Notes: a model not told the origin generated them from the sequence alone. 64,000 bases of DNA from Halomonas shengliensis (GCF_900104135.1 NZ_FNIV01000002.1:310001-374000), one strand, 5' to 3'; numbered from the stretch's first letter, positions 36,028 through 44,894 are shown. Program-made: numbers and translations.

Positions 36028-36927
36028 TCACTCCCGCCTGCCGGGCAGCAGCGCCTCGCTGGACTGGTTCAGCAGGCGCTTGAGCAGCGGCGACTCGAAG
36101 CGCCGGCGGATGGTGATGGCGTAGAACTCCTCGAACACCCCGGGCAGGGCGCCGAAGTCGCTCAGGCTCCCGACACGCAGCTCGTCGCGCACCACCACCG
36201 GCGGCATCACCGCCAGGTGGCCGGTGTCGCGGGCCAGCAGGCGCATCAGGGCCATGTCGTCCACCTCGGCGATGATCGTCGGCGACAGCCGGTGCAGCTC
36301 GCAGAGTCCGTCGAAGGCCTGGCGCACGCTGCTCTCCGGCCCGGGCACGATCAGGCCGCGGCCGGCGAGCCCCTCGGGGAAGGGCGCCAGCGGGCCCAGG
36401 CGCGTCGCCCCGATGATGCTCACCGGCTGGCGCGCCAGGCGCTGGGAGCGCCAGGGGTGCTGGTCGTCGCCGCGCACCGACTGGTTGGCCAGCACCACGT
36501 CCAGGCGGTGGGCCGAGAGACGCCGCAGCAGGTCGTCGAGCCCGCCGCTCTGCAGGCTCAGCTCCAGGTCCTCGCGGTCGAGCAGCGGGCGCAGGAACTC
36601 CTCCTGGAAGTTGCGCGACAGCGTCGCCACCGCCCCCACCCGGATCACCTCGCGATGGGCATGGCCGCCCTCGGCGAACAGCGCGGTGAGCTCCTCCCCC
36701 TGGCGGAAGATGGCCTCGGCATAGTCGAAGGCCAGCCGCCCCGCCTCGGTGAGGCGCAGCGTGCGCCCCTCGCGCAGGAACAGCTTCTGACCCAGGCGCT
36801 CCTCCAGCTGGCGGATCTGGTGGGAGAGCGCCGACTGCGAGACGTGCAACGCCTCGGCGGTGCGGGTCAGGTGCCCCGACCGGGCGACCTGCCAGAAGTA
36901 GTAGAGATGGTGGTAGTTGAGCTTCAT
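36028..36927 (-). CDS. LysR-family regulator, NhaR-like, divergent from dabBA
   Basis: This 299-residue transcription factor has an N-terminal winged helix-turn-helix (LNYHHLYYFWQVARSGHLTR, LHVSQSALSHQIRQLEERLG) and a periplasmic-binding-protein-like effector domain. The NYHHLYYFW start is characteristic of NhaR-type LysR proteins. CGGAGCG precedes the ATG at 36927. It is divergent from dabB, with a palindrome in the shared gap, so it probably controls the carbon-uptake operon. The effector is unknown. Confidence 0.92.
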   Translation of the reverse strand: MKLNYHHLYYFWQVARSGHLTRTAEALHVSQSALSHQIRQLEERLGQKLFLREGRTLRLTEAGRLAFDYAEAIFRQGEELTALFAEGGHAHREVIRVGAVATLSRNFQEEFLRPLLDREDLELSLQSGGLDDLLRRLSAHRLDVVLANQSVRGDDQHPWRSQRLARQPVSIIGATRLGPLAPFPEGLAGRGLIVPGPESSVRQAFDGLCELHRLSPTIIAEVDDMALMRLLARDTGHLAVMPPVVVRDELRVGSLSDFGALPGVFEEFYAITIRRRFESPLLKRLLNQSSEALLPGRRE

Positions 36928-36952
36928 GGCCGCGCTCCGGGCGATGGCGTGA

Positions 36953-36971
36953 TTCGTTCTTTTTAAACGAA
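36953..36971. promoter_or_regulatory. Inverted repeat in the LysR-dabB intergenic region
   Basis: TTCGTT-N7-AACGAA is a perfect 19-base palindrome with an AT-rich centre, as expected of a LysR operator. It sits 26 bases upstream of the LysR start and about 80 bases before dabB. Confidence 0.6.
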
Positions 36972-36996
36972 CGATACCTTCTCGATAAACCATTTT

Positions 36997-37024
36997 TTGC
37001 AACATGGTGCAGGCGGCATAGTAC
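36997..37024 (+). promoter_or_regulatory. Candidate sigma-70 promoter of dabBA
   Basis: TTGCAA (36997-37002), a 16-base spacer and TAGTAC (37019-37024) form a moderate sigma-70 promoter 30 bases before dabB. The LysR-type palindrome lies about 26 bases upstream of its -35 box, which suits activation. Confidence 0.35.
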
Positions 37025-37054
37025 GGGCAACCCGTTCTCCACAGGAGCCCTACC

Positions 37055-38665
37055 ATGACGACCCTGCTCGATGCGGCGATCCATGCGTCGCTGGCGGTAT
37101 GGCTGGCGCTGCCGGTCGCGCTGCTGCTGCTCGCCGGCTGGTCCGGCCGCGCCACCACCCCCGCCCGCCAGCGGCGCGCCTGGCGCCTGGGCCAGGCGCT
37201 GATGGCCGGCAGCTTCCTGGCCAGCGCGGCGATCGGCGCCCTGCTGGTCGCCGATGCCGCCGGCCTTGCCACCGGCCTGCCGGCGGTCGCCGCCCCCCTG
37301 GGCCTCTACCCCGATGGCCTGGCGGTATGGATGGCGCTGCTGATCAGCTTCCTCGGCGTGGTGCTGCTGCGCTTCGCCGACGGCTACCTCGAGGGTGACC
37401 GCGGGCGCGCGCGCTTCCTGCCCTGGTGCCTGGTGGTGCTGGCCAGCGTGCTGCTGCTGGTGTTCACCCACCACCTGCTGGTGATGCTGGTGGCCTGGGT
37501 CGGCGTCAGCCTGGCCCTCCACCACCTGCTGACCCTCTACCCGGAGCGCCGCGAGGCGCGCCGCGCCGCCTGGCAGAAGTTCGCCGTCAGCCGCCTGGGG
37601 GACCTCGCCCTGCTCGCCGCGGTGGGCCTGCTCTTCCACCACTACGGCAGCTTCGAGCTGCCGGTGCTGCTGGCCGCCGCCGAGGCCACCACCGGCGAGG
37701 GCTGGGCACTGCCGGCGGCCTCCGTGGCGCTGGCCCTGGCCGCACTCTGCAAGTGCGCCCAGCTGCCGCTGCACGGCTGGCTGATGAAGGTGATGGAGGC
37801 CCCCACCCCGGTCTCGGCGCTGCTCCACGCCGGGGTGATCAACCTCGGCGGCTACGTCTGGCTGCGCCTCTATCCGCTGTTCGACGGCCTCACCCCGGGC
37901 CACCTGCTGCTGGTCGCCATCGGCGGCACCACCGCCATCGTCGCGGTGCTGACCATGCTCACCCAGGCCTCGGTCAAGCACGCCCTGGCCTGGTCCACCT
38001 GCGCCCAGATGGGCTTCATGCTGCTGGAGATCGGCCTGGGTGCCTACACCCTGGCGCTGGTCCACCTGCTCGCCCACTCCCTCTACAAGGCCCACTCCTT
38101 CCTGGCCAGCGGCCGCACGGTGCGCGCGGCGCGCTGCTCGCGGCTGCCGCTGGCCCCGCTGCAGGAACGCCTGGCGACGGCGGGCCTCGCCGCCGCGGCG
38201 GCGGGGGCCGTGCTGCTGGCCTGGCCCGCCCTGGTCAGCCACAACCCGCTGCTCGGCGCACTGCTGACCCTGGCGGTGGGTGGGGCGCTGCTGGGCCTGC
38301 CCGCCGGGCTGGATCGCCCGCGCCGCCTGCTCCTCGCGGCCATGGCGCTGGCCCTGGTGCCGCTCTATGCGCTGCTCCACGCCCTGGTGGCGCCGGCCCT
38401 GCCGCGGGCCGCCGACCCGCTGACCCTGGCCGCCGGCCTGCTTGGTGCCGCGCTGCTGATGACGCTGGTCGGCCTGGCCCTGGCGGTCACGCTGCGGCCC
38501 CGGCATCCCGCGGTGGCACGCTGGCGCACCCATTTCCGCCAGGGCCTCTACGCCCACCTGCCGCTGGAGCGCGCCACCGATCGCCTGATGCGCCACCGCC
38601 TGCCCGAACCCACCCGGCTTAGCCGCCCGTCCCGGACCGTCACCGCCAGAGGAGAGGTGTCATGA
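37055..38665 (+). CDS. dabB: Inorganic carbon accumulation membrane subunit DabB
   Basis: DabB is a proton-conducting subunit related to NuoL/Mrp antiporter proteins; with DabA it traps CO2 as bicarbonate. The 536-residue protein has about 13 membrane helices. It has the conserved antiporter-family segments HHLLVMLVAWVGVSLALHHL, LPLHGWLMKVMEAPTPVSALLHAG (partly quoted) and a LAHSLYKAHSFL helix carrying the channel lysine. There is no complex I gene nearby. CAGGAG precedes the ATG. It overlaps dabA by four bases. Confidence 0.92.
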   Translation: MTTLLDAAIHASLAVWLALPVALLLLAGWSGRATTPARQRRAWRLGQALMAGSFLASAAIGALLVADAAGLATGLPAVAAPLGLYPDGLAVWMALLISFLGVVLLRFADGYLEGDRGRARFLPWCLVVLASVLLLVFTHHLLVMLVAWVGVSLALHHLLTLYPERREARRAAWQKFAVSRLGDLALLAAVGLLFHHYGSFELPVLLAAAEATTGEGWALPAASVALALAALCKCAQLPLHGWLMKVMEAPTPVSALLHAGVINLGGYVWLRLYPLFDGLTPGHLLLVAIGGTTAIVAVLTMLTQASVKHALAWSTCAQMGFMLLEIGLGAYTLALVHLLAHSLYKAHSFLASGRTVRAARCSRLPLAPLQERLATAGLAAAAAGAVLLAWPALVSHNPLLGALLTLAVGGALLGLPAGLDRPRRLLLAAMALALVPLYALLHALVAPALPRAADPLTLAAGLLGAALLMTLVGLALAVTLRPRHPAVARWRTHFRQGLYAHLPLERATDRLMRHRLPEPTRLSRPSRTVTARGEVS

Positions 38666-41028
38666 CCGCCGTCGCCGCCACCGCCGTCCCGAGCGTCACC
38701 GCCGAGCATCAACTGGCCCTCTCGCGTGCCGCCGAGCGCATCGCCCCCACCTGGCCGCTCGACCGCTGGATCGCCGTCAACCCCTGGTGGGGGCTGCGCG
38801 ACCTGCCCATCGATCGGGCCGAGGCGCTGCTCGCCCGGCGCGGCGGGGGCCGCCTGACCCTCGCCCCCGAGGCCTATCGCCAGGCTTGGGAGCGCGGACG
38901 CATCCGCCCCGAGGAGCTGCGCGCGGCGATCGCCCTGAGCAACGCCTCGCTGGACGAGGCCGCCCTGCTGGCGAGCCTGGAACGCCATCAGGCGGCCCCC
39001 CGAGTATTGGCGAGCGCCTGGGAACTGGCCGGCGAGGACACCGCCCCGACGACCGACGACGCCTTCGAGGCGGTGGCGGAGTGCTGCGCCGGCTACTTCG
39101 ACCACCACCAGCAGCGCTGGGAGCGCGACACCACGACCCCGCTCTACGCCTGGTGGCAAGACCAGAGCCGTCACGACCGGCGCCTGAGCACCACCCAGCG
39201 CCGGCGGGTGGCCATGCTGCCTGACGACGCCTCGGCCGCCCGCGAGCTATTGCTTGCCGAGCTCGCGCTGCCACCCGAGGCACTGGAGGCGCTGGCCCAC
39301 ATCCTGCTGCTGCGGGTCAATGGCTGGGCCTCCTGGTGCCAGGGGCTGGCCTGGCACACCCCCCATGCCGCCACCCACGCCGGCATCGATCAGCTGCTGG
39401 TGATCCTGCTGGCCTGGGAGTGGCTGGGGCTGGCCGAGCTGGAGGCGGCGCGGCGTGCCCGCTGGGCGGCGCAGTGGGAGGCGACGCCGGCGCCCGCCGA
39501 CCGCGACCACGAGGCCCTGTGGTGCTGGCAGGCCGCCCTGGAGCTGGGCTACCAGCGACGCCTGGCGGCGACCCTGGCCACGCCCACCGCACCGCACCCG
39601 GCACCCAGCGTGCAGGCGGCCTTCTGCATCGACGTGCGCTCCGAGCCGCTGCGGCGCCACCTGGAGGCCGCCTGGGAGGAGGTCACCACCCAGGGCGTGG
39701 CGGGCTTCTTCGGCATGCCCATCACCCACTCGAGCGCGGGGCCGGAACGCGACCTGCCGCGGCTCCCCGGCCTTCTCGCCCCGCGCTACCGCACCGCCGA
39801 GGCGCCGCCGCTGGCCCCCCTGCACCGCCGCCGTCACCGCCGGGAAGCCAGCCGCCAGGGGGTCCGCCACGCCAAGTACCATGCGCTCTCCACCTTCACC
39901 CTGGTGGAGACCACCGGCCTCGCCTGGGCCTGGAAGCTGATCCGGGACAGCCGCCGGCGCCCGGCAACCACCCCCTCGCCGACGCCCCTGGAGGGCCCCT
40001 TCCACGCCGTCGGCGGCGAGCCGCTGACCACGGCGGAAAGGGTCGAGCTCGCCCGGGGTCTGCTCGACGCCCTGGCGCCGGGCGGCGACGCCGCCCCGCT
40101 GCTGGTGCTGGTGGGTCACGACTCGGCAAGCGACAACAACCCGCACCACGCCGGGCTGACCTGCGGCGCCTGCGGCGGCCAGGGCGGCGGGCTCAACGCC
40201 CGCCTGGCCGCGCGGCTGCTCAACGACCCCGAGGTGCGCCATGGCCTGGCCGCGCGCGGTGCCGGCCTGCCGGAGGGCACCCATGTGCTCGCCGCCACCC
40301 ACTGCACCCTCACCGACCGCGTCACCCTGCACGACACCGACGCGGTGCCGGCGGCGCTCACCCCCCTGCTCGCGCGCTTCGCACAGGCGCTGGAAGAGGC
40401 TGGGCAGGCTAACCGCGAGGCCCGCGCGGCGGCGCTGGACGTCGCGGCCGAGGACGACGAGACACGTCTGGCCGCCCTGGCCCGGCGCGGTGGCGACTGG
40501 TCCCAGCCGCGCCCGGAGTGGGGGCTGGCCAACAACGCCGCCCTGCTGCTGGCCCCGCGGGCGGCGAGCCGCGGCCGCGACCTGGAGGGACGGGTCTTCC
40601 TCCACGAGTACCACCCCGAACGCGACCCCGACGGCCACACCCTGGAGGCGCTGATGAGCGCCCCCATGCTGGTGGCCAACTGGATCAACCTGCAGTACTA
40701 CGCCTCCACCGCCGATCACCAGCGCCACGGGGCGGGCAACAAGCTGCTGCACTCGGTGGTGGGGGGCCATCTGGGGGTGATCGAGGGCAACTCGCCCCAG
40801 TTGCGCATCGGCCTGCCGATGCAGTCGCTGCACGACGGCAACGACTGGCGCCACGAGCCGCTGCGCCTGACGGTGGTGGTGGACGCGCCACGCGAACGCA
40901 TCGAGGGGGTGCTGGCCCGCCAGCCCGACGTGGCCCGACTGGTCGACCACCGCTGGCTGTGGCTCTGCCGCCTCACCGAGGCGGGGCTTGAGCGCTACAC
41001 GGCGGGCGGCTGGCGCCCCCTCGACTGA
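38662..41028 (+). CDS. dabA: Inorganic carbon accumulation subunit DabA (UPF0753/DUF2309)
   Basis: DabA is the cytoplasmic zinc subunit, related to beta-carbonic anhydrases, of the DAB bicarbonate-accumulating complex. It has 788 residues. The predicted zinc and active-site residues are present: C322 and D324 (FCIDVRSEP), H486 (VGHDSASDNN) and C501 (LTCGACGG). Their spacings match the C-x-D and H-x14-C pattern known for Halothiobacillus DabA. It is co-translated with dabB (ATGA). Confidence 0.94.
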   Translation: MTAVAATAVPSVTAEHQLALSRAAERIAPTWPLDRWIAVNPWWGLRDLPIDRAEALLARRGGGRLTLAPEAYRQAWERGRIRPEELRAAIALSNASLDEAALLASLERHQAAPRVLASAWELAGEDTAPTTDDAFEAVAECCAGYFDHHQQRWERDTTTPLYAWWQDQSRHDRRLSTTQRRRVAMLPDDASAARELLLAELALPPEALEALAHILLLRVNGWASWCQGLAWHTPHAATHAGIDQLLVILLAWEWLGLAELEAARRARWAAQWEATPAPADRDHEALWCWQAALELGYQRRLAATLATPTAPHPAPSVQAAFCIDVRSEPLRRHLEAAWEEVTTQGVAGFFGMPITHSSAGPERDLPRLPGLLAPRYRTAEAPPLAPLHRRRHRREASRQGVRHAKYHALSTFTLVETTGLAWAWKLIRDSRRRPATTPSPTPLEGPFHAVGGEPLTTAERVELARGLLDALAPGGDAAPLLVLVGHDSASDNNPHHAGLTCGACGGQGGGLNARLAARLLNDPEVRHGLAARGAGLPEGTHVLAATHCTLTDRVTLHDTDAVPAALTPLLARFAQALEEAGQANREARAAALDVAAEDDETRLAALARRGGDWSQPRPEWGLANNAALLLAPRAASRGRDLEGRVFLHEYHPERDPDGHTLEALMSAPMLVANWINLQYYASTADHQRHGAGNKLLHSVVGGHLGVIEGNSPQLRIGLPMQSLHDGNDWRHEPLRLTVVVDAPRERIEGVLARQPDVARLVDHRWLWLCRLTEAGLERYTAGGWRPLD

Positions 41029-41048
41029 GCAGGGGCGCCCCGGTTCAC

Positions 41049-41192
41049 TCAGCCGTTGAGCCACCAGATGGCCGCGTTGAGGCATTGCGGGGCGTAGCCG
41101 ACGACGCTGACTCTGGCTCTTCAGCCGTTCAGCCACCAGGTGGCGGCGTTGAGGCATTGCGGGGCGTAGCCGACGACGCGGATTCTGGCTCT
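41049..41192 (-). repeat. Two 72-bp tandem repeats of a TspO-like 3' tail
   Basis: Directly after the tspO stop codon lie two 72-base units in the same frame (41192-41121 and 41120-41049 on the minus strand). Each begins AGAGCCAGA, encodes a tail ending LNAA(T/I)WWLNG and closes with TGA, like the end of tspO itself (LNAATWWLNG). The units differ from one another at only a few bases. The upstream part (VVGYAPQC) differs from the tspO sequence, so they look like repeated copies of a related tspO 3' end. Confidence 0.8.
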
Positions 41193-41663
41193 TCAGCCGT
41201 TCAGCCACCAGGTGGCGGCGTTGAGATAGGCGGCGTAGCTGACCCAGGCCAGGTAGGGCACCAGCAGCCAGGCGGCCGGTCGCGATACCGCGGCGAAGCG
41301 GCGCAGGGTGAGCAGGATCAGCGCCCACAGCAGCAACAGGACCGCCAGCGCCGCGCCCATCCAGTGCAGCCCGAAGAACAGCGGCGACCACAGGGCGTTG
41401 GCGGCGAGCTGGGCGACGAAGGGCCACAGGGTGTGCCAGCGCATCGCCGGCGACGCCGCCAGGGTCGCCCGCCAGGCCGCCAGCGCCATCAGCAGGTAGA
41501 GCAGCGTCCAGGCGATGGGGAAGGCCAGGTTCGGCGGGGTGAAGGGGGGCTTGGAAAGCCCCGCGTACCATGCACCGGGCGGGGTAGCGATGCCGGTCAG
41601 AGCGGCCAGCATCACCAGCGCCAGCCAGCCCAGCAGGATCGGCGCGGATCGTGTCGGGGTCAT
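41193..41663 (-). CDS. tspO: TspO/MBR family membrane protein
   Basis: This 156-residue protein has five membrane helices, as in TspO, the tryptophan-rich tetrapyrrole-binding sensor. Signature residues include WYAGLSKPPFTPPNLAFPIAW after the first helix, the LAANALWSPLFFGL fourth-helix motif and the C-terminal SYAAYLNAATWWLNG. AAGGAGG lies five bases before the ATG. It is followed downstream by two repeats of its own 3' tail. Confidence 0.94.
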   Translation of the reverse strand: MTPTRSAPILLGWLALVMLAALTGIATPPGAWYAGLSKPPFTPPNLAFPIAWTLLYLLMALAAWRATLAASPAMRWHTLWPFVAQLAANALWSPLFFGLHWMGAALAVLLLLWALILLTLRRFAAVSRPAAWLLVPYLAWVSYAAYLNAATWWLNG

Positions 41664-41777
41664 GGTGCCTCCTTGCGTCTCGGTTCCGGTATCCTAGGCG
41701 GTAGCGACCGCGGCCCGAAAGGGGTTTCCCGCGGCGCTCGACAATCGGCAGCGGGAGGTGGCCACGTGGAGGACGGC

Positions 41778-42956
41778 ATGGACGAGACCCTGGACGCGAT
41801 CATCGTCGGCGGCGGCATGGTGGGGGCGGCGGTCGCCGCGGCGCTGGGCCAGGCCGGCCTGCGCGTGGCCGTGGTGGAGGGCGGCCCGCCCCCCGCGGCG
41901 ATCCCCATCGAGGCTCCCTTCGACCTGCGGGTGTCGTCGCTAAACCTGGCCTCGCAGCGGCTGCTGGAGGAGGTCGGCGCCTGGGACCATATCCCCGAGG
42001 CGAGGCGCTGCCCCTTCCGCCATATCGAGGCCAGCGACGCCGCCGACAAGCGCCACATCCGCTTCAGCGCCGAGGCCCTGGAGCTGCCGGACTTCGGCCA
42101 CTTCGTCGAGAACCGGGTGATCCGTCAGGCGTTATGGCGGCGCCTCGAGGAGATTCCCGAGGTGACCACGCTCTGCCACGCCCGGCCGGTGGCCTGGCTG
42201 CCCGGCGGGCACCACAGCCTGATGGAGCTCGACGACGGCCGGATGCTGGCGGCGCGGCTGGTGGTGGGCGCCGACGGCGCCGGCTCCCAGACCCGGGAGC
42301 TGGCCGGCATCGCCACCCGCGACGAGGAGTACGGCCAGCGCGCGCTGATCATCAACGTGCGCACCCGGCTGCCACAGCAGGACGTCAGCTGGCAGCGCTT
42401 CACCCCCGCCGGCCCCCAGGCGATGCTGCCGCTGCCCGGTCACCACGCCTCGCTGGTGTGGTACGACGGAGCCGAGGCCACCCTGGCCCGCGAGGCGCTG
42501 GACGACGAGGCGCTGCGCCTCGCCATCGAGCATGACTTCCCCGCCCGGCTGGGCGGCGTGGAGGCCGTGCTCGGGCGCGCCAGCTTCCCGATCCGCCGTC
42601 GCCACGCCGAGCGCTACGTGCGCTCACGCCTGGCGCTGGTGGGGGATGCCGCACATGTGATCCATCCGCTAGCCGGCCAGGGGCTCAACCTGGGGCTGCA
42701 GGATGCCGAGGCGTTGAGCCGGCGGGTGATCGCCGCCTTCCACGCCGGCCGCGACCCGGGCGGCTACCCGGTCCTCGCCGGCTATGCCCGCGAGCGGCGC
42801 CCCCAGACCCTGGCGATGATCGCCGCCATGGAGACCTTCCACCGCGTCTTCACCGGGGCCGCGCCGCTGCGCCACGCCGGCGCCGCCGGGTTGGCGCTCG
42901 CCGAGCGCCTGGAGGGTGCCAAGCGAGTGGTGATGCGCCACGCCCTGGGGGTGTGA
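41778..42956 (+). CDS. ubiF: Ubiquinone biosynthesis FAD hydroxylase UbiF
   Basis: This flavin monooxygenase of the UbiH/COQ6 family hydroxylates a benzoquinol intermediate of ubiquinone. It has 392 residues. It has the dinucleotide fold VGGGMVGAA near residue 12, the second FAD motif GADGAGSQ, and the GDAAHVIHPLAGQGLNLGL signature. The WQRFTPAGP and ASLVWYDG segments match E. coli UbiF more closely than UbiH. GGAGG precedes the ATG at 41778. Confidence 0.88.
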   Translation: MDETLDAIIVGGGMVGAAVAAALGQAGLRVAVVEGGPPPAAIPIEAPFDLRVSSLNLASQRLLEEVGAWDHIPEARRCPFRHIEASDAADKRHIRFSAEALELPDFGHFVENRVIRQALWRRLEEIPEVTTLCHARPVAWLPGGHHSLMELDDGRMLAARLVVGADGAGSQTRELAGIATRDEEYGQRALIINVRTRLPQQDVSWQRFTPAGPQAMLPLPGHHASLVWYDGAEATLAREALDDEALRLAIEHDFPARLGGVEAVLGRASFPIRRRHAERYVRSRLALVGDAAHVIHPLAGQGLNLGLQDAEALSRRVIAAFHAGRDPGGYPVLAGYARERRPQTLAMIAAMETFHRVFTGAAPLRHAGAAGLALAERLEGAKRVVMRHALGV

Positions 42957-42963
42957 CCCCGCC

Positions 42964-43857
42964 TCAGGCCGGCTCGCCGGCCCTCTCGGCCAGGGCCGCC
43001 TCAAGGAACGCCAGCAGCTCGGGCAGCTCGGCCTCGATATGCCGGCTGAGGTCGTGGTCGCCGGGCAGCAGGTGCAGCCGCGCCGGCGTCTCGCCGCGGC
43101 TGGCGAAGAGCCGCTCGGCATCCTCCGGCAGGATCACCCGGTCGTCGCGGCCGTGCACCAGCAACACCGGACAGCGCACCCGCGGCAGGGTAGTCACCGG
43201 GGCGATGGCGTCGAAGCGGTGGCCGATCACCCGCTCCACGTAGCGCAGCACGTACCAGCCCAGGGGGAAGAAGGGCAGCCCCTTGCCGGCCAGCCAGCGA
43301 CGCATCATGCCGTCGGGGTGGGCGAAGGCGGAAAGGCTGACCACCGCGCCGATATCGTCGCGCCGCGAGGCGGCCAGCAGCACCGCGGCGGCCCCCACCG
43401 AATGGCCGAGCAGCACCGCCGGTGCCTCCGCCATGCCGGGGCGGGCACGCAGCCAGGCCAGCGCCGCCTCGGTGTCCTCGGCGAAGCGCGGCATGGAGGA
43501 GAAGGTGTCGGCATCGCTGTCGCCGTGGTTGCGCGCATCGAACAGCAGCACGTTCCAGCCCGCCGCCTGCAGCGGCCTGGCCAGGGGCAGCATCAGCTCG
43601 CGGTTGGCGCCCCAGCCATGGGTGATCACCACCGTGCCGCGCCCCTCTCCAGGCAGCCACCAGCCGGTCAGCGTCCGGCCTCGCCGCGTGGGGAAGGTCA
43701 CCGTCTCCCCCACCACGCCGTGCGCCTCGAGGCTGGCCGTCACCGCCACCCGGGGCGCGGCCAGGCTGACCCTGAGGCGCCGGTGGAAGAGGGTCAGCAG
43801 CCCAGCGCCCATACCTACGACCCCAAGGGGTAATGCCCACCACCATGCTGCTGCCAT
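42964..43857 (-). CDS. Membrane-anchored alpha/beta hydrolase
   Basis: This 297-residue serine hydrolase has an N-terminal membrane helix (about 5-24). The oxyanion HGWGANRE, the nucleophile elbow LLGHSVGAA and the late VHGRDDRVILPEDA and GDHDLSR segments provide the Ser, Asp and His. The fold resembles YqkD/FrsA-like esterases; the substrate is unknown. GGGAGAGACGG precedes the ATG at 43857. It is divergent from the zinc-uptake operon. Confidence 0.85.
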   Translation of the reverse strand: MAAAWWWALPLGVVGMGAGLLTLFHRRLRVSLAAPRVAVTASLEAHGVVGETVTFPTRRGRTLTGWWLPGEGRGTVVITHGWGANRELMLPLARPLQAAGWNVLLFDARNHGDSDADTFSSMPRFAEDTEAALAWLRARPGMAEAPAVLLGHSVGAAAVLLAASRRDDIGAVVSLSAFAHPDGMMRRWLAGKGLPFFPLGWYVLRYVERVIGHRFDAIAPVTTLPRVRCPVLLVHGRDDRVILPEDAERLFASRGETPARLHLLPGDHDLSRHIEAELPELLAFLEAALAERAGEPA

Positions 43858-43964
43858 CCGTCTCTCCCGGTTCACCACCTCGCGACCATTCTCCGCGTTG
43901 GCGGCCGCGGCGTCAGCCGACGCGATGTCGCGGGCACCTGGCGGCACTGGCCAGCGCCACTTTT

Positions 43965-43977
43965 GTTATGTTATAAC
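43965..43977. promoter_or_regulatory. Zur-like box upstream of the zinc uptake operon
   Basis: GTTAT-GTT-ATAAC is a perfect 13-base palindrome with the spacing of the gammaproteobacterial Zur site GTTATAnTATAAC. It lies 33 bases before the small His-rich gene that heads the operon. It is one of the few AT-rich spots in this region. Confidence 0.7.
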
Positions 43978-44010
43978 CTCGCCACGTTTTGCCAGCGCCC
44001 AGAGGAACCC

Positions 44011-44160
44011 ATGGCACACCGCAGACACCGGCACCGCCCGGAAGGGCCCTGCCACTTCTCGCTGATGTCGCTCTCGGCGACGCGACGCCTGCTGCTGGCG
44101 GCGCTGCCGCTGGCCGCGCTGTGGCTGGCGGTGGCCTGGGCCATCGGCTGGGGGGCGTGA
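44011..44160 (+). CDS. 49-residue His-rich single-pass membrane protein
   Basis: This small gene has AGAGGA before its ATG, and its stop overlaps the ABC ATPase start by one base (TGATG). The N-terminus is rich in His and Arg (MAHRRHRHRPEGPCHF) and could bind zinc. A hydrophobic helix (about 27-47) follows. Its place directly behind the Zur-like box suggests a role in zinc uptake, either as an accessory subunit or as a leader peptide. I do not recognise a family. Confidence 0.65.
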   Translation: MAHRRHRHRPEGPCHFSLMSLSATRRLLLAALPLAALWLAVAWAIGWGA

Positions 44161-44894
44161 TGTCGCGCCTGCAGCTGGAGGACCTCACCCTGGCCCGCGG
44201 CGGGCGCACCGTGCTCGAGCACCTCGAGGGGCGCTTCCAAGACGGCGCCGTGACCGCCCTGGTGGGCGCCAACGGCGCCGGCAAGAGCACCCTGATCAGC
44301 GCCATCATGGGCATGCTGCGCCCGGTGGCCGGCCGCGTGGCCTGCCAGGTGCCGAAGGAACGCCGTGCCTGGCTGCCCCAGCAGCTTGCCCTGGACCTCA
44401 CCTTCCCGATGAGCGTGGAAGAGCTGATCATGACCGGCACCTGGCCCAGCCACGGCGCCCTCAAGGGTTACTGCGCGGCCCACTACCGCCGGGGCCGCGA
44501 GATCATGGCGCGGCTGGGCATCTCCCACCTGGCCCACCGCCAGCTCGGCGAGCTCTCCGGCGGCCAGCGCCAGCGCGCCCTGATCGGCCGCACCCTGATG
44601 CAGGAGGCGGAGCTGCTGCTGCTCGACGAGCCCTTCGCCAACGTCGACGTCGAGACGGTGGACGTGCTGATGGAGGTGCTGCGCGACATGGCCCGGGACG
44701 GCGCCACCCTGGTGGTGGTGCTCCACGACCTGGAGCAGCTCTCGCGGCTGGCCGACGACATGCTGGTGCTGGCCGGCGGCCACGGCCGCTGGGCCAGCCC
44801 CGAATCGCTGCTCGAGCGCTACGCCGGGCAGCCGCCCCGGGCGCCGCGCCTGCCCCTCACCTTCCCGGATACCCTCGATGCTGGAACTGCTTGA
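44160..44894 (+). CDS. znuC: Zinc ABC transporter ATP-binding protein (ZnuC/AztA-like)
   Basis: This 244-residue ABC ATPase has Walker A GANGAGKST, the Q-loop WLPQQLALD, the signature LSGGQRQRA, Walker B LLLLDEPF and the H-loop His (VVLHDLEQ). It is expected to power metal import with the next two products. The sequence is of the manganese/zinc/iron chelate family. The start is coupled to the small His-rich gene, and its end overlaps the permease gene by 17 bases. Confidence 0.9.
   Translation: MSRLQLEDLTLARGGRTVLEHLEGRFQDGAVTALVGANGAGKSTLISAIMGMLRPVAGRVACQVPKERRAWLPQQLALDLTFPMSVEELIMTGTWPSHGALKGYCAAHYRRGREIMARLGISHLAHRQLGELSGGQRQRALIGRTLMQEAELLLLDEPFANVDVETVDVLMEVLRDMARDGATLVVVLHDLEQLSRLADDMLVLAGGHGRWASPESLLERYAGQPPRAPRLPLTFPDTLDAGTA

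Noticed and set aside
37055-38665. NADH dehydrogenase subunit NuoL or Mrp antiporter
   Set aside because: The sequence is related, but no other nuo or mrp gene is present and it is co-translated with dabA, which defines DabB.
39247-41571. A 774-codon open frame on the minus strand covering dabA and running into tspO
   Set aside because: It is antisense to dabA, which has clear zinc ligands and family length. Long antisense frames are expected at this GC content, and this one has no recognisable domain or ribosome binding site.
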